Shown here one piece after another: positions 10,032 to 25,662 of a stretch of DNA of 64,000 nt. The stretch covers positions 1 to 64,000 of the forward strand of contig JABCPU010000136.1 in assembly GCA_016800925.1 (NCBI GenBank), in the 5' to 3' direction. The stretch is from Suillus spraguei (taxonomy: Eukaryota > Basidiomycota > Agaricomycetes > Boletales > Suillaceae). Made by a program: the position numbers and the translations under genes. Below the pieces are notes generated by a model that had not been told where the DNA came from, searched no databases, and worked only from the letters and a program-made list of their open reading frames with translations. Numbering within the stretch: the first letter of the stretch is position 1; the number at the start of each line of letters is the position of its first letter.

Positions 10032-11461
10032 ATGCCCACAACACCCGTGGAAGTCCTACGTGCCTCAGTCGAGGCTCATAATGATACCTTCGAGGCCTTA
10101 CTAAACTTGATACCTGCCAAGTACTACCTGGCGAAAGATGATCATGATGTAGACGACAACGTGCGTTATTGAAATTTTCAATTGTCTATTGATGAATCTG
10201 AACGCATTGCACAGGTTCCGTCCAAGTATCAAAAACACAGCAAAAACAAGAAGGCACCCAAACAAGCTGCGAAGGAGGCATCAAAAAAGGCTCGCAGGGA
10301 TAAGGTCTCCCACTATCATCACCGCCTGATGTTCCCTTCTGAGTCTGAGATCTTATTTTCCTAGCTGGACCCAGCCAATCAAAAGTCGGTTATCGACCTT
10401 CAGAATGAAGCTGCTATTGAGCTGGAAAAAACCAACTCGAAAGTCAAGGGGAAACGGAAAGCTGCGGTGCTCGGGTCCGACGACGACGACATGCAAGTGG
10501 ATGATGTGGATCTCAGCGATGCCGTTGTGACCGCTTCCCTCGACCCTGTAGTGCCCATGGCTAAACCAGAGAGCATCGCTGCTCTCCGAGATAAACTACA
10601 TTTACGTATGGCAGCTCTCCGACGTGGTGGACAAGGTGGTGGAGAGCCAGGAGATAAAGATGAGCTTTTGGAAGAACGGAGAAAGCAACGCGCCGCGCTT
10701 CGTGAAAAAAGACGAAAAGAGACGAGAGAGAGGCGCAAGGCAGAGGCTGAAGGCAAAAAAGGAAACAAAAAGGAAGTGACGAAGGGTCTTCCTGTCAAGG
10801 TATTTGGCATCTTACAAAATTCCAGCTCGAGTTCATTCCTTTGTGCTTGACCAACAGAATCAGCTACTTGTTCCGGACTTCCCTGTCACTTTGAAAGGAA
10901 CTGCGGCATCCCATCTTGCCGACGGCCCGTTAACTAATGTGTCTTTTTCTGTGGTGGCCGGGAGTTCGAGCAAAAAGGCCGCATCACTCAAGACCTCTTC
11001 CAATCCCAATCAAGCTTTGTCACAACTCGCTGCACGCAAGGAAAAATTGGATTCGATGCCGGAGGACAAACGCAAAGTTGTAGAAGATAAGAGTCGCTGG
11101 GCAAAAGCGGAGGCGCGTCTTGAAGGCGTCAAGGTGAAGGATGATGAAGTGCGTCTCAAGAAAGCAGTAAAACGCAAAGAAAAGGAGAAAGTGAAGAGTA
11201 AGAAGTCCTGGTGAGCCATTCATGCTACACTCGGCTTCTTATTGATACTCATCTCGTTGCAGGGAAGAGAGGAAAGATCAACTCACAGCTTCCATGGCTG
11301 CAAAGCAGAAGAAACGTTCAGATAACATCGCGATGCGAAACGAGCGACGGAATGATAAACGAAAGTCTTCGTCGTCAAAGGGGAAAACTAAAGCTCGACC
11401 TGGTTTTGAGGGCAAGGCTTTCCATAAGGGTAAAGGGAAAGCTACGGGCAAGCACAAGTAG
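10032..11461 (+). CDS. RRP14: Ribosomal RNA-processing protein 14 / SURF6 homologue
   Basis: Five exons (10032-10160, 10215-10304, 10365-10799, 10858-11210, 11263-11461) give 401 aa, all GT-AG and in phase. The N-terminus has the short acidic Rrp14 N-terminal block ending in LIPAKYYL. The middle is strongly charged, with Lys/Arg-rich runs. The C-terminus is the SURF6 domain: LKKAVKRKEKEKVKSKKSW, then WEERKDQL, and a tail of GFEGKAFHKGKGK type. SURF6/Rrp14 proteins are nucleolar RNA-binding factors needed for pre-rRNA processing and assembly of both subunits. Length and domain order match the family. The gene stands alone, about 0.5 kb upstream of the SDR gene on the same strand. Confidence 0.9.
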
Positions 11462-11936
11462 CGTAGGTACTGTAGCCTTGATGTATGGTTAGGGATAACT
11501 TATGTTGATCTCGTTTCAAGTGGGTCATTCAACCGGACCTCAGTTGATGCGTGAGAGGTGGTGCTGGGATTCAGGGTGACTGGAGACAGGCCAAGGCCAG
11601 CTTAATTTCTACGATGTTGGTGCAGATTCTCTTAATTGGCGGGCTCGCGCCTTCCGGTGACACACAAGCGAAAATATTCGTGCACTGAAAGGGGCCAATT
11701 GTCGGAGCTTGTGAGTACTAAGTTGCTTACATGTAAGGTCCAATTGAGTAAAAATTCAAAGAGGGGACATCTTGGCTCGGCCAACTAACCATCAAATTCA
11801 AAGAGGGGACGGTTATGACGTCTTCAAACCACGACAGCTTATATACCGCATGCTTTGAGTCTCCTATATAGTCTCCCCCGACTATTCAACAGCCATCTAC
11901 ACTCGCACTCAACGCTTTTCCACAACAAAACTCACC
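11462..11936. other. Intergenic region between RRP14 and the first SDR gene
   Basis: About 475 bases without a gene. It holds the RRP14 3' flank and the SDR promoter, with the duplicated AGGGG motif and TATA-like element described separately. Confidence 0.6.
11752..11810 (+). promoter_or_regulatory. Duplicated AGGGG-containing 17-mer upstream of the SDR gene
   Basis: The 17-mer AAATTCAAAGAGGGGAC occurs at 11752-11768 and again at 11794-11810, 42 bases apart in the same orientation. Each copy contains AGGGG, the core of the fungal stress-response element. A TATA-like TTATATA lies at 11839-11845, about 95 bases before the SDR start at 11937. This spacing suits a regulatory pair upstream of a TATA box. 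The link to stress control is inference from the motif and from mannitol being an osmolyte. Confidence 0.5.
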
Positions 11937-13205
<1,269 letters not shown>

Positions 13206-13657
13206 ATTCGCTTGTCATCGCAAAGTAGTGATAATAGCACAACTGGGGCTCAAGAGGGAGTGGTTCACTACAACGGACGTTCGCTGTATGTACAATAATT
13301 TCAGAGAAAGTTGATGCCGCTGCACTAAGTGAGAAAGGATTGCGACGAAGTCCGGCAACTCTGTCCGCTCATTCAATCCATGTCTATACCGAGATAAATT
13401 TTTTCGCTGAGACTATGGATATTAATCAAGAAGTGAGACCAATCGAGCTGACTGAATTGTTGTGGTGCAATCGATCGACGGATCCTTTCGAGCTTGGGCA
13501 CCCACGCTTGCCCATGTCAAGTTCGACAAACTTTCTGTGCGACATGTTCACAGCAAATAGGAAGATGAATTACAGACCATTTATTTCAATCGAAAAAGCC
13601 ACGCCGCTTTGCTCACATCAGCCTTCTCTCATACTGGTAAGGGCAAGGAAGAAGAGG
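13206..13657. other. Intergenic, no gene seen
   Basis: About 450 bases between two convergent genes, the SDR (+) and the membrane protein (-). A short plus-strand open frame at 13340-13669 has no recognisable feature and overlaps the 3' end of the membrane-protein gene. Confidence 0.5.
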
Positions 13658-14456
13658 TCAAACAAGTAGAAATATCAGTAACAGAACACCTACGCGGGCT
13701 TGTACACGCTTTCCAACCACACTGCCGATGATCATGATAATTGCGCTCGCCATAAATCCAATCGTAACTGGTACAAGCGACAGCAGCATGTATTGCGGTT
13801 TTCCACGAGGATTTTCAATAATATAGTCGAGAATTCCAACAGCGAAAAGAATAGATGACCACAGGGCGAATATGACAGGGCTGGCGACCGCAACCGCAAG
13901 CAAAGCTGAGTTGACGTAATTACCATCTTTCACTAGCTGTCCCATGTCCTCGTCTGAAATAGAGAACGCCTGGTTAGCAAAGAACTGAACGATGAAAAGA
14001 CCGCAGGCGCTCAGCCCAGCCGCTCCCAGCCAAACAGAGAAAGCGAGAGGAGGAGCGGGTGGTGAAATCGCGAGGATAGCCGCACTCATAGTTGCGAGGA
14101 ACGCGAGCTGTACAAACACAGATTTTATGTGATGTATTAGTGAAGGTTGATGACTCGTTTGAGCATACAGCTTACCGTGTTCGACAGTCTATCCCACTCT
14201 GCTTGCTGTTCCACACGCCAACGATCAACTGCCTGCAGGCCGTCTATTTCAGCGGCCTCGGCGAATTCATGAAATCGGGCAAGATAAGTGCGGCCCATCT
14301 GAAGTAAGAAAACATGATCCAAGATTTGGAGACACAGCAGACGGAATTTGGAAAGAGGACGAGACATCCGAAGCGCTGCTGGTATTGTATGCTGAGTGCT
14401 CGATTCACCTCAGACTTGAGGCAGAATCGAACTGCTCGAGGGCTCGTTTCAGCCAT
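13658..14456 (-). CDS. Small multi-pass membrane protein, function unknown
   Basis: Three exons read from 14456 downward: 14456-14409, 14298-14176 and 14107-13658. They give 206 aa in phase. The N-terminus is soluble (MAETSPRAVRFCLKSE, then a Tyr/Trp-containing amphipathic stretch ending WDRLSNT). The last exon contains four strongly hydrophobic segments, starting LAFLATMSAAILAI and including VTIGFMASAIIMIIGSVVG, with small polar loops and a short hydrophobic C-terminal end. I do not recognise a named family. Short proteins with a soluble Trp-rich head followed by closely spaced helices are common in mushroom genomes. An alternative start at 14367, reading through the second intron, is possible. 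It lies between the two SDR copies, on the opposite strand, convergent with SDR copy 1. Confidence 0.6.
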
Positions 14457-14607
14457 GTTTATATGGAATGTGTGGAAGGGCATGTGCGGCTATACATGAC
14501 ACAGGAACTGTCAAGGCTGTGAGTGAACATGAGGCAATTGTGCCAGTGAGCAAGGTTCGCTATATAACATATCATAATGGAGCGCAGCTTCTACAGCATG
14601 CCAAACC

Positions 14608-17279
14608 ATGACCAGCACTACCTCATTCAACATTGATTCAGAATATCGCATCGATGATTTGTGCAAAATGGTCTTGGGAAATTCAGAGTATCAGCAGGCG
14701 GCGGGTAGTGGTAAGTGTACAACAACATTCTGAAGTTCAACAAGTAGTAATATTTGGTCATCATATTGACAACTTGACAAGTTAACACCATAAAAGATGA
14801 GACTCTGAGTCCTGGTCCTTCACCTACTGTCAAAACCGGCGCCTCAAAATATGGCAAGGCACTAATACACAAATTGGAATTGCTGAAGGACATTCGATTA
14901 TCCCACTGGCGTCATGAGTTCATCGTCCTCACTCTGACTTACACAAGCGAACGGCGTCTGCTTTACTTGGAACATTCTTGGCATGGCACAGGTCTAGGAG
15001 AACGGATACCCGTGACTCTGAGTAGTCTTGTTGGCAGCCAGAAAGGCAGCGCAGATGAAGCAATGTTCTACAAACCAAATGATCCTCACGAAGACGACCG
15101 AAGGAGACACACCATGACTGTCTTCGAAATCCAGTTTTCTGCTCACTCTACTCATAGCCCTGTTACTCTTCATTCCATTGCCCGGATTCTAAGACAAATG
15201 GGGACGAAACATGAAGCCTATGCGTTGTTCAGTGCCAACTGTTGGGCTTGGTCTCGAAGCATCGTTATGGCCATTGCCATAGAGTCTAGCAGTAACATCG
15301 AGACAGTGATTATGTCAGGGAGGGATGTGACATCGCAGCAACTCAAAATCTATCTGTCGACCGAGTATGGTGCGTTTGGAGGTCTGCTCTTGCGTTGCAT
15401 AGGTATATCTCGTACATCTCAACGCACTTGCCTGGCTGATAGCCTGACATTGCAGAGAAAGGGAGGCACGACCTACGTTGGCACGAATATTGCACTCTAC
15501 GATGTGTTTACTTCCTTCATGGCTTTATTGGCCTCGGAATTTGGCTCAAACATATCATTTCCGGTCCTCTCAACTGGACACTACGTGCCAAAGAACTTTG
15601 CATCCATGAGGATCGGACAGTCGACATGAATGGTCAAGACCATACATACACCATCTTGCCACCCGACTTCACAGATCTAATCCCCACATTTCCGGGTACT
15701 TCCACCCACCTTCTGGGATATAAGTTCTGCGGGTCAAGCAAATACCTGTATATCATGGCTCCCCCAATCGCATCCTCTGGAGCAAGGGTCACGTCAGTTC
15801 ACATATTTATCTATGGCACTGTAGAGTTGGAACCAGGCCAGGAGCAGTCAGTCCCTGATACCGAAAGCACTCTTAACAGAATGGAATGGTTTCGATGCGC
15901 CATTCTTCGCCAAACGCAGGACGGAAGACTCCTTGAAGTCCCTGAACCCGCTTGTTTTCCACTCAATGTACAGTTCCGGAGCCAATCGGGGAGGAAATCG
16001 TATGGCGCAGTACATGTCATGAAACATCATCACCCGTTGACTCTAGGGTTACGTCAAGGGGATTCGATAGCAATATGGGCCCTTGGAAGGGCCGGTTATA
16101 TCCACAAACCAGCAGGCGCTTGGATCAAGGTAGGTTACTTCATTACTTATTTACTCGCCTGAGCGAGAAGACGCATCTAGGTGGTGACAAATGATCGGCT
16201 TGGATTTTTGGATTGGCTAGTTGCGATGGATGTGGTGAGAAGGATTTCGGGACTCTTTATATACCCTCGTGAACATACTCGGTCAGAGATGGTTGGAAAA
16301 TGTTGGCGGGAACTAGGGTGCCTGTATGCCGAGATTCCATGGTGCCTGAACAGTTTGTGAGTCAAGCTCCCTCACGATTTCTTGTCCAATGACCATTTCC
16401 CTGCAAAATTCAGGTGTAATGACTGGTTTTGGTCAGCAATCAGCATGGTAGCATCACACATGCTTTCCACTGTCACACCGCTCCAGCTACCTGAAGATGA
16501 CGAGCACCCGGTCGAAGTAACATTACCCAGCTTCATAGAACAACTTCTCTCACCAAACGGCGGAAAGGGGTCGCCATTCTGTAGTGCTACAATACGTTCC
16601 ATTTCCCTTGGACAAGCCGACATTGACCTCTTCAAGATCATCGTTCTGCTAGTCACCCTTGATGACGTGAAGTATTATGTGCATATATGTCATCCCAAAG
16701 ACGAGGAATCTCTCTGGCACCATTTTATCACTTCCCTGTGGAGCTTACACGGGGGACTCGTTCAGGATACAGTAATGATATATCGACCAGGAAAAATGCA
16801 GAGAGTTGCTTGGGAAGCCTTGGACGTCGATTTCACAGCCGAGTTGTCTGATGGCGACGCTGCAGCACCACAGAATATTCTCTCGGTCGCCTTGCGTTTA
16901 CGCGATTTACGAAACAATTACTGGTGGTCTTTCTGGCTGAATGAAAATTGGCAGTGGCCTGTATTTATCGTGAAGGCGATAATGAAATGCGCTAACGAGA
17001 CTGTCGGTGTTCAGCTGCAATGCGACGAAGAGCTGCCGCAGATCAGCAAATGGGAGCAAACTAACAGTTTGCTGGGAGATAAGGTAGAAGGGTGGAACTA
17101 TGCGGAGGGGAGAATATATGGTAAGTATTCCTCATGTCAGTAATATCGTGCTGACCGCAGAGAAAGGGAATGGAATGAAGGACGACGTGCTTTTCTTGTT
17201 TACGCATGCACGAGCACGCTTCATGATATGGACGACCATACTGATCTCTTTCTTTCTTCATGTCTACTATCACTTCTAA
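14608..17279 (+). CDS. Large uncharacterised protein with a C-terminal membrane anchor
   Basis: Six exons (14608-14710, 14782-15402, 15456-16129, 16181-16356, 16414-17120, 17161-17279) give 799 aa with every junction GT-AG and in phase. The protein has no signal peptide and no domain I recognise. Notable blocks are SANCWAWSRSIVMAIA (about residue 203), a beta-rich central region, an aromatic WWSFWLNENWQW block, and a C-terminal hydrophobic segment FMIWTTILISFFLHVYYHF that ends the protein. This suggests a tail-anchored membrane protein facing the cytosol. The NCWxWSR block with an upstream His is reminiscent of cysteine-containing folds such as NlpC/P60 or LRAT, but that is only a visual impression. 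Clean splicing and an undamaged frame show it is a real gene. It sits between the two SDR paralogues. Confidence 0.7.
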
Positions 17280-19191
<1,912 letters not shown>

Positions 19192-20286
19192 ACTATGATA
19201 TCCTCAACGAGCGATATGTTTGAGTGATTGTACGTATTGGGATAGAACTTCCGGTTGTGAATGGACAATCAGATTGTAAGGGTAGCAGCATTGAATGAGC
19301 GACTTCGTGAACATGTGTGATCACCATCCATAAGTAGCGGTGCTGTGCGCCCTACCACAACTCTTCTGGTTTACAAAAGTAAGACGCTACGTGGAACGAG
19401 CGGTAAAGTCGAGAGATCTGATAAAGGTTGTCAGTATGTTATTTTGATGATAAACTTACAGGAATCTGCCATGCTGTGACAATAGAAGGTAGTTGCGTTG
19501 TGGTCTAAGAAATCGACTCGAGAGGACATATACCTGAAGAACTTTGTTACTATGAGGACCTCAGACTAGAGGTAAAATTCGAGGGCACACGGCGTGCAAC
19601 CATGTTTATATCAGTGGAACATGGACAAACTACGGCTGTAAGTCAACACCACGAGTCAAAGAGAGGGACGTTTTGTTAGCTTCAGGGTACATAATATGGA
19701 ACGGTTGTTGCGGGGTGTCACTCCATGACTTGCATTACTATTTCACACCCTTGCGGATTTTGGAGAACCAATAGGTTGCGGTAGTGGCGAGTCTAAAGTT
19801 ACCAACGCTTAAAGAACAAACCCTGATCTGCAAAGTCTCCACGAGAGTGATTGATCATTCTGATCAAGAAGGCGTGATTCTACGTGGTCGGATCAGGTTC
19901 AGAACGGCCAAGACTGAATTGCATCCTGATTCAATCAAACCTTAGGGGCTCGACGGAAACCGTCTGACCCAGTCAAGTAAAAATGAAGACCACTGTTTAG
20001 GAATCCCGACGATTAGTATGGCCTCACTGTCTTATAAATAGGCTTCATGGATATTGGGTACATTATATACGGAGTCCCCGCAAGACTTCCCACCCTCGGA
20101 GAATCGGAGATGGCAAGTTCGACGTCTATCTAATGTTATCCAACAATCCCTAGTACAACAGCGTAACGAAGCTATGTGTAAGCTACACATCAGCTCAGCA
20201 GAGGGCTATTATTTTTACTGCATTCTTGGATGGATCAATAATGTGGAAACAAATAAATGGTGGACATACATCTTCTCCATCTCCGT
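19192..20286. other. 1.1-kb gap, no gene seen
   Basis: This is the 3' flank of SDR copy 2 and the 3' flank of the minus-strand 7-TM gene. A single block near 19651 resembles the AGGGG-type motif of the copy 1 promoter (TCAAAGAGAGGGACG), but it lies downstream of copy 2. A plus-strand frame at 20054-20374 is unrecognised and overlaps the 7-TM gene tail. Confidence 0.45.
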
Positions 20287-21785
20287 TTATAGCACACGGA
20301 AAGAGCCGGATTTGTACTCTGTATGTGAGTCTGAGATGTCATTCTCGATGTCATCCGGTATGTCGTCGGCATGAGTATGTATACTTTGCTGCAGCGAGAC
20401 TTGAACGCCCCCATACGGGAATGGTCCAGAATATGTAGGCTGTCCGCTATTGGGTAGCCTAGAACTCGCGCGTCGTGAAGTCCATCGAATGTTCCGCGAG
20501 GAAGACATCGTGCCATTGGCACGATGGGAATCACCGTGAGATAGACCTAGACCGACGCGGACGATAACGGAAGAGAACTGGAGGAACGGTATACGTGAGA
20601 ACAGAAACGGTCGGAGGGGATCGACATACCACGATGCCCTGTGTCGGACTTAGGGGTGAGCAAATTGGGCAATAAAATACACAGAACTCACAATAATCGG
20701 TGACATCTTGATCAATATGTTGTCAGTTAAGTATTTGCGGAAAGAATGGCTACACTTACTGAATTCAAAATAATGAACATGGCTGGGGAATTGGAAGTAT
20801 ATGTTCCAATCATAATCGCGAGTAAGGCTGAGTACGCACAACCTATGATGCGTGAACACATGTCAGAGAAGGAATTGCTAGAATATTTACCAGATTCAAC
20901 CATGATTGGTAGTAAACGAAAGGTTGAGCTTTCACCATTCCTTGTGAAGGGTGCAACTACTTTTTGGATCTTCAAAATCTTGAAGGCAATCAGTGCTGAA
21001 ATGATTCAGTTTGTGTCAGGATGTAGAATAACAAAACAAACATGTGCAAATGACATTCATGGCCAGGGTAATTGAGTAAAATATCTTGACGAGGACGGAG
21101 AGGGCATCGGCAAAGACGTTTTCACCCGGAACGACAAGGCTCAGAGTGTATACCCAAAAAACACCAATAGCTGTATTATTTGTTAGCCGCAGCAGTTGGA
21201 CGGCAGAGGGAAACAAACCAATGTCGGCGATGAATAACAAGAAAGGGAAGGCGGCAATGAGGCAATTCCTACCCCATAGAATGAAGGAGCGGTATAACTG
21301 CAGAGATGTTCAGATTGGGATAACGGCAAGTTTAGGATGCTTACAATGAATGCGTCGGACACCAATGTAACAGCGACATACAGAGTACTCTTTAGAATGT
21401 TTTGCCAAGTGTTAAATGTGCTATAATATATGGTTGGATAATTTGGCTTTGCCTCGTCTGCGGTGAAAGCTTGCATATTGCGCAGGATATCGATGACAAG
21501 GTGCTAGATAGTTATCTGTAAGATATATGAACAGTGTTGCGTCAAGGAAACCCGTACTGCCGTGATGAGGATGAACAGTGAAACTGCAGTCCCAATCAAG
21601 TAACCGCTTGGTCGCGAACTTGAACGTCTCTTCCTTAGTACGTACATGCATTGATTAAATACCATCAAATATACACCTAGGCAAGGATCAGCATGGGACA
21701 CGCATAAAGATGGGATGGCAATACCATATGCCAACGACTCCACAAAAACGCCTATGAGCTCAGACTTCGAGATTGTCAATGCCAT
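20287..21785 (-). CDS. Seven-transmembrane protein of a mushroom-expanded family, function unknown
   Basis: Nine exons read downward from 21785: 21785-21725, 21676-21558, 21503-21345, 21297-21042, 20995-20891, 20842-20760, 20706-20692, 20638-20630 and 20577-20287. They give 365 aa, all junctions GT-AG and in phase. Hydrophobic segments include ELIGVFVESLAYG with VYLMVFNQCMYVL, then YLIGTAVSLFILITAHLVI, LYVAVTLVSDAFI (followed by LYRSFILWGRN), LIAAFPFLLFIADIGL, a segment in exon 4's 3' end, and SALLAIMIGTY. The protein ends with a hydrophilic tail after the block VIVRVGLGLSHGD. The pattern, including aspartate in DAF followed by a Tyr-Arg cap and the VRVGLGL block, is familiar from an abundant uncharacterised agaricomycete membrane family. 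Two micro-exons of five and three codons are required. An additional upstream exon is possible, because an acceptor (TTACAG) lies just before the chosen ATG. Confidence 0.7.
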
Positions 21786-24214
21786 GATACCTGTAAGTCG
21801 ACATGCAATTGGTGAGGCTGAGGAATGTAAAATGCATACTCTCGTGCTGGCGTGTCTAGTAATAAGTGATCGCCGAATCTGTCGCACGCGCCCCGAATTG
21901 TTACCGTGATAACCGATGACCCCTTGTGAACCCACGAAGCAGTAAGGTGAATTTACTCTGGATTGAAGAACCTAATCAAATAAATATACACCGATTCTTG
22001 ACGGCTCCAATTTGAAGACGTTGATTTGGGTCCGAAGTGCGTAAAACACTGGATTACGCTTTTCAAACATCCCTTAGGAAACATCCGTCAGACCCCTGAT
22101 CTTGCTGGCAGTAACTGGCAAGCACTTGAACAACGTTATTTTGATTACTATCAAGCAGATATGGTGGCATCAAACTTGTGTACCAGCCTGAAATAACAAA
22201 TACTTACACCATGACACGAAAACCTATGACGAACCTTGCTATTGTGGGCGTGCCGTATGAGGGTGCATACAGCTCTCAGGGCCTGCTTTCACACCGTGGC
22301 TGTTCTCCGTACCACTGGCATTGAGCTAACGCGATGTCAGACTCAGGACTTCCAATGGTCACATTGAGAAATGGAGGTACATATCCGATGTGCATGTGAA
22401 GAACCAGTGATACTGACAAACAACCGTAGGAAGCCCAGGTACGCAGCGTCAGGGCAAGTACATAATTGGTCTATGATACATGATGGCCCGGGTTCGAGAA
22501 CAAAGTTTGATTCTTACACAGAATCAGCGGTCACGTGTTCTGTTGATCAGCGACTCGCAGGACTGCCAGAGATTCACTTGTTGACGGCAACCATACCGTA
22601 ATAACCTGAGAAGAAGTTTGACTTTCGGGCAAGTCGACTCGCAGCTGAAGATGAAATGTGGCCGCCGCGCATGTCAAATTCGAGTTTGGGCTCATACTTA
22701 ATGCATGCCGTACTATGGAGTTGTCATTAACGTTCTGCGCAACTGTACTGCTGAATTGACCAAATTACTTATGGCCGCCTCGTGGCCGCCTCCGGTGCAC
22801 ATGTACATCAAGTGACACTTGGTAATAGGTACGCCACCCCGAGTCCCCAATTAATTATAACTAGGTTTCGGGTAATCCTGGAACACCTGATGAAGCAGGA
22901 CGGATATACTGCCATGCTGTCGACCTTAGTAGGACCACAAATTTTGAGTTGCAACAAAAACATGACCTTGTATGCCCTTCGAACTGCGATCTATTACGAT
23001 TTACCTAGGGATCATGCCAGTCAGCCAAAAGCTGACCCCTTTATCTTTTGGGTAACTTTTTCGTCGTCAACTGTTCAGCCACATTTCCCTCGAGCCTATC
23101 GATAACTTAGAAAACGTACTAATGATTCAGTAAACTCAGTGGTGAGACTCAGATATTCCCAGCCGAAATGCTCTTTCCTAGACATGACATTATCATTATG
23201 ATCACGCCGGCGCCAGGCCCAGAGGTATATATTACTTTATATCGTAATATATAGGAAAGAAGCGTTGCCCTAGGAAATATATCGTCATGTCTTAGTTTTA
23301 CTGATGGCCTAAATAATCAGCTCAAGTGACTGCAATCATGTTCTTGGTTCACTATGAGCTCCAGTTACTAAAGTTTGGGATCCCCGCGATAAATACAATG
23401 GCACCACTGATATGAGTTTTTGTGCTCGGTGTCATTAAGCCAGTAAGTTTTTGTATTGAAAACACCTGTCGGAATCGGATGGGGACCTATGGGCCACCAG
23501 GTTGACAGGACGTCAAGCAGCAGTCAACTACTCATGAGGCCGCGAGTGCCATTTCAACGGAAGATTGCGAAGATAAGGACTCCTGAATTTCTCATCAATG
23601 CTCTTCTCGTGCCCCTGTACACTTCGCGATGATCTTATTATCGCCTCCATTTCTCACCAGGTATATATATAGCACCCAGACAACTGGGTATTCTCACCAC
23701 CGGTCAAGTTTAAATCACATGTAGTACATGTCATTAATATTACTGAGTATTTAGCCTTGCTGTGTGCATGTACCGTACTCATTTAATACTTGATCACAAA
23801 CCTTCATCCTGTGACTCCAGGGGGACACCAGCGTTCCCGCTGCATTTCCTACTCTACAAATATCCTTGACCTCCACAGGTTCGCTGTTTCTGCTGGTAAA
23901 TCTACCAATGCACAGTCTGCTATTCCACGGGGCCATGCTGATGCAGTTCGATTGGCTGTACTGTGCTCAGATCGTTGACCGCTTCAACGTGAACGCGCCG
24001 ACCACGTTATTGGTGGCACATGAGTATTTGATAAGTCTGGGAACTAAGGACTTTTGAGTAACTGCTCAGATGATGCACCATGAAAAGTCTTGTTGCTATC
24101 CTTCAAATGTAGGATGATCATCGATTAAGAGGACTTCCGTTACTGGCCATACGTGAGTAATAGTCGCATCGGGTAAATCCGACACTACGGGATCTTCCTT
24201 GACTTGGCACTACG
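21786..24214. other. 2.4-kb gap without a supportable gene
   Basis: No open frame here has recognisable domains or a consistent exon chain. Near-TA-rich sequence lies around 23225-23285, and a TATATATA run near 23664-23672. It may contain decayed sequence, but I found no residual motif. Confidence 0.4.
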
Positions 24215-25662
24215 ATGTCGATTGCTCTCGAGATTCCAAGCAAGCGTATCTTGTCTAGTGCTCAGCTGACCGCGTTTCAATCATCTGCTACTTACAATAC
24301 CATCACATCGTACATCGACCTTCTGAATGCTTCTGTAGTGGGTGTAAAGCTTACTGACACGTGCTCGGAATCTCTAGTGCGTTGCCTCCTCGAATTTCAT
24401 CCTTACTTCTAATCCATCGTTCTTGTGCAAGCTCAGGGGATAAACGTCATCCTCCGCTTGTTGGATCAAATAGAGCAACTAGCTCATGAGACTCCCCCGG
24501 TTGAGAATAAGGCATCAAGATTTGGCAACCCTGCTTTCAGGTCGTTCTACGACAAAGTCCAAATTGTTGGTCTCGCAATTCTTCCTCCTTCGTGCCGCAT
24601 ACTTACTTCTGCCGTATTCAAGTTGGCACCTTCGTTACATGCTGAATTTCCCGGTCTAGATCAAAATGTTATCCCCGAATTAACTACCTATTTCTTGGAG
24701 GCTTGGGGAAATCGAGAGCGCATTGACTATGGGAGCGGTATGGAACTGAATTTTCTCTGCTGGCTGTAAGTCTTTCGGCGTTTTCGATTCGCTTGATCTT
24801 CATGTCACATCTCACAGGATATGCCTAGATCGCCTGCAAGTTGTTACTGCAAGTGATCACACCGCGCTTGTCACTCGTGTATTTTGGAGGTGCAATCTCA
24901 AGACGGGTATTTTGTGCACTGCTAATCCTTTCCAGATACATTCAAGTCATGCGCATACTTCAGTCAACGTATTGGCTAGAACCCGCTGGATCTCATGGCG
25001 TCTGGGGTCTCGATGATTATCATTTCTTGCCTTTCCTCTTTGGTTCTGCACAGCTACGAGGCATGTTGCAATCAGTTACAGAGTGCAACGATCTCTGACA
25101 TTTTCTACTGCAGGACACAAGTTTGTAAGACCGAAGGCAATACATGATCCAGAGATCGTAGATGAACTGTCAAGGGATTATATGTATTTCTCTTGCATAA
25201 AGTTCATCAACTCTGTTCGTATCTTTTGGATCGTATGCCTATTTACCATCTCAAGATTTGGACGTAGATCAAGACAGCCTCACTTCGATGGCACTCACCA
25301 ATGCTGGATGACATATCAGCGGTGCGTATTGCGGCCCTGAGGTAAATTGACCCTCCTAAACTTTACTTGTCTAGGTGAAAACTTGGGAAAAAGTTAATTC
25401 TGGAATGATCAAGATGTATCAAGCAGAAGTTTTAGGGAAGCTTCCTGTCATCCAACATTTCCTGTTTGGACCTATCCTTCCATACGAAGGGCCACCGCCT
25501 CCATCTTCTGATGAATCGCATCGCGGAGATGGTCATGTACACGAAGGATGGGGCGATTGTTGTGGCATACCCGTACCCAGTGCATTTGCGGCAGCCCAAA
25601 AGGAAGGAGAGCCGGGAAAGAAGATCGAGGGTCCGGGCATCCGTCCTGTGCCGTTTGATTGA
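24215..25662 (+). CDS. RRD: Serine/threonine-protein phosphatase 2A activator (PTPA, Rrd family)
   Basis: Eight exons (24215-24376, 24437-24565, 24623-24765, 24818-24889, 24936-25060, 25114-25214, 25268-25321, 25375-25662) give 357 aa. The family's most conserved stretch, [20 protein letters not shown], spans the end of exon 3. [20 protein letters not shown] and [16 protein letters not shown] follow, as in all PTPA proteins. PTPA is a peptidyl-prolyl isomerase-like activator that binds the PP2A catalytic subunit and ATP. Two introns are unusual. Intron 2 (57 bases) keeps the frame open if retained and has a weak GTTGGT donor; it is called an intron because the family shows no insertion there. 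Intron 5 has a GC donor (GAG|GCATGT). The C-terminal tail is Gly/Pro-rich. The product call is secure; whether it is the RRD1 or RRD2 type is not. Confidence 0.93.

Noticed and set aside
10400..10810. 136-codon minus-strand frame
   Set aside because: It is the antisense shadow of the Lys/Arg/Glu-rich RRP14 exon.
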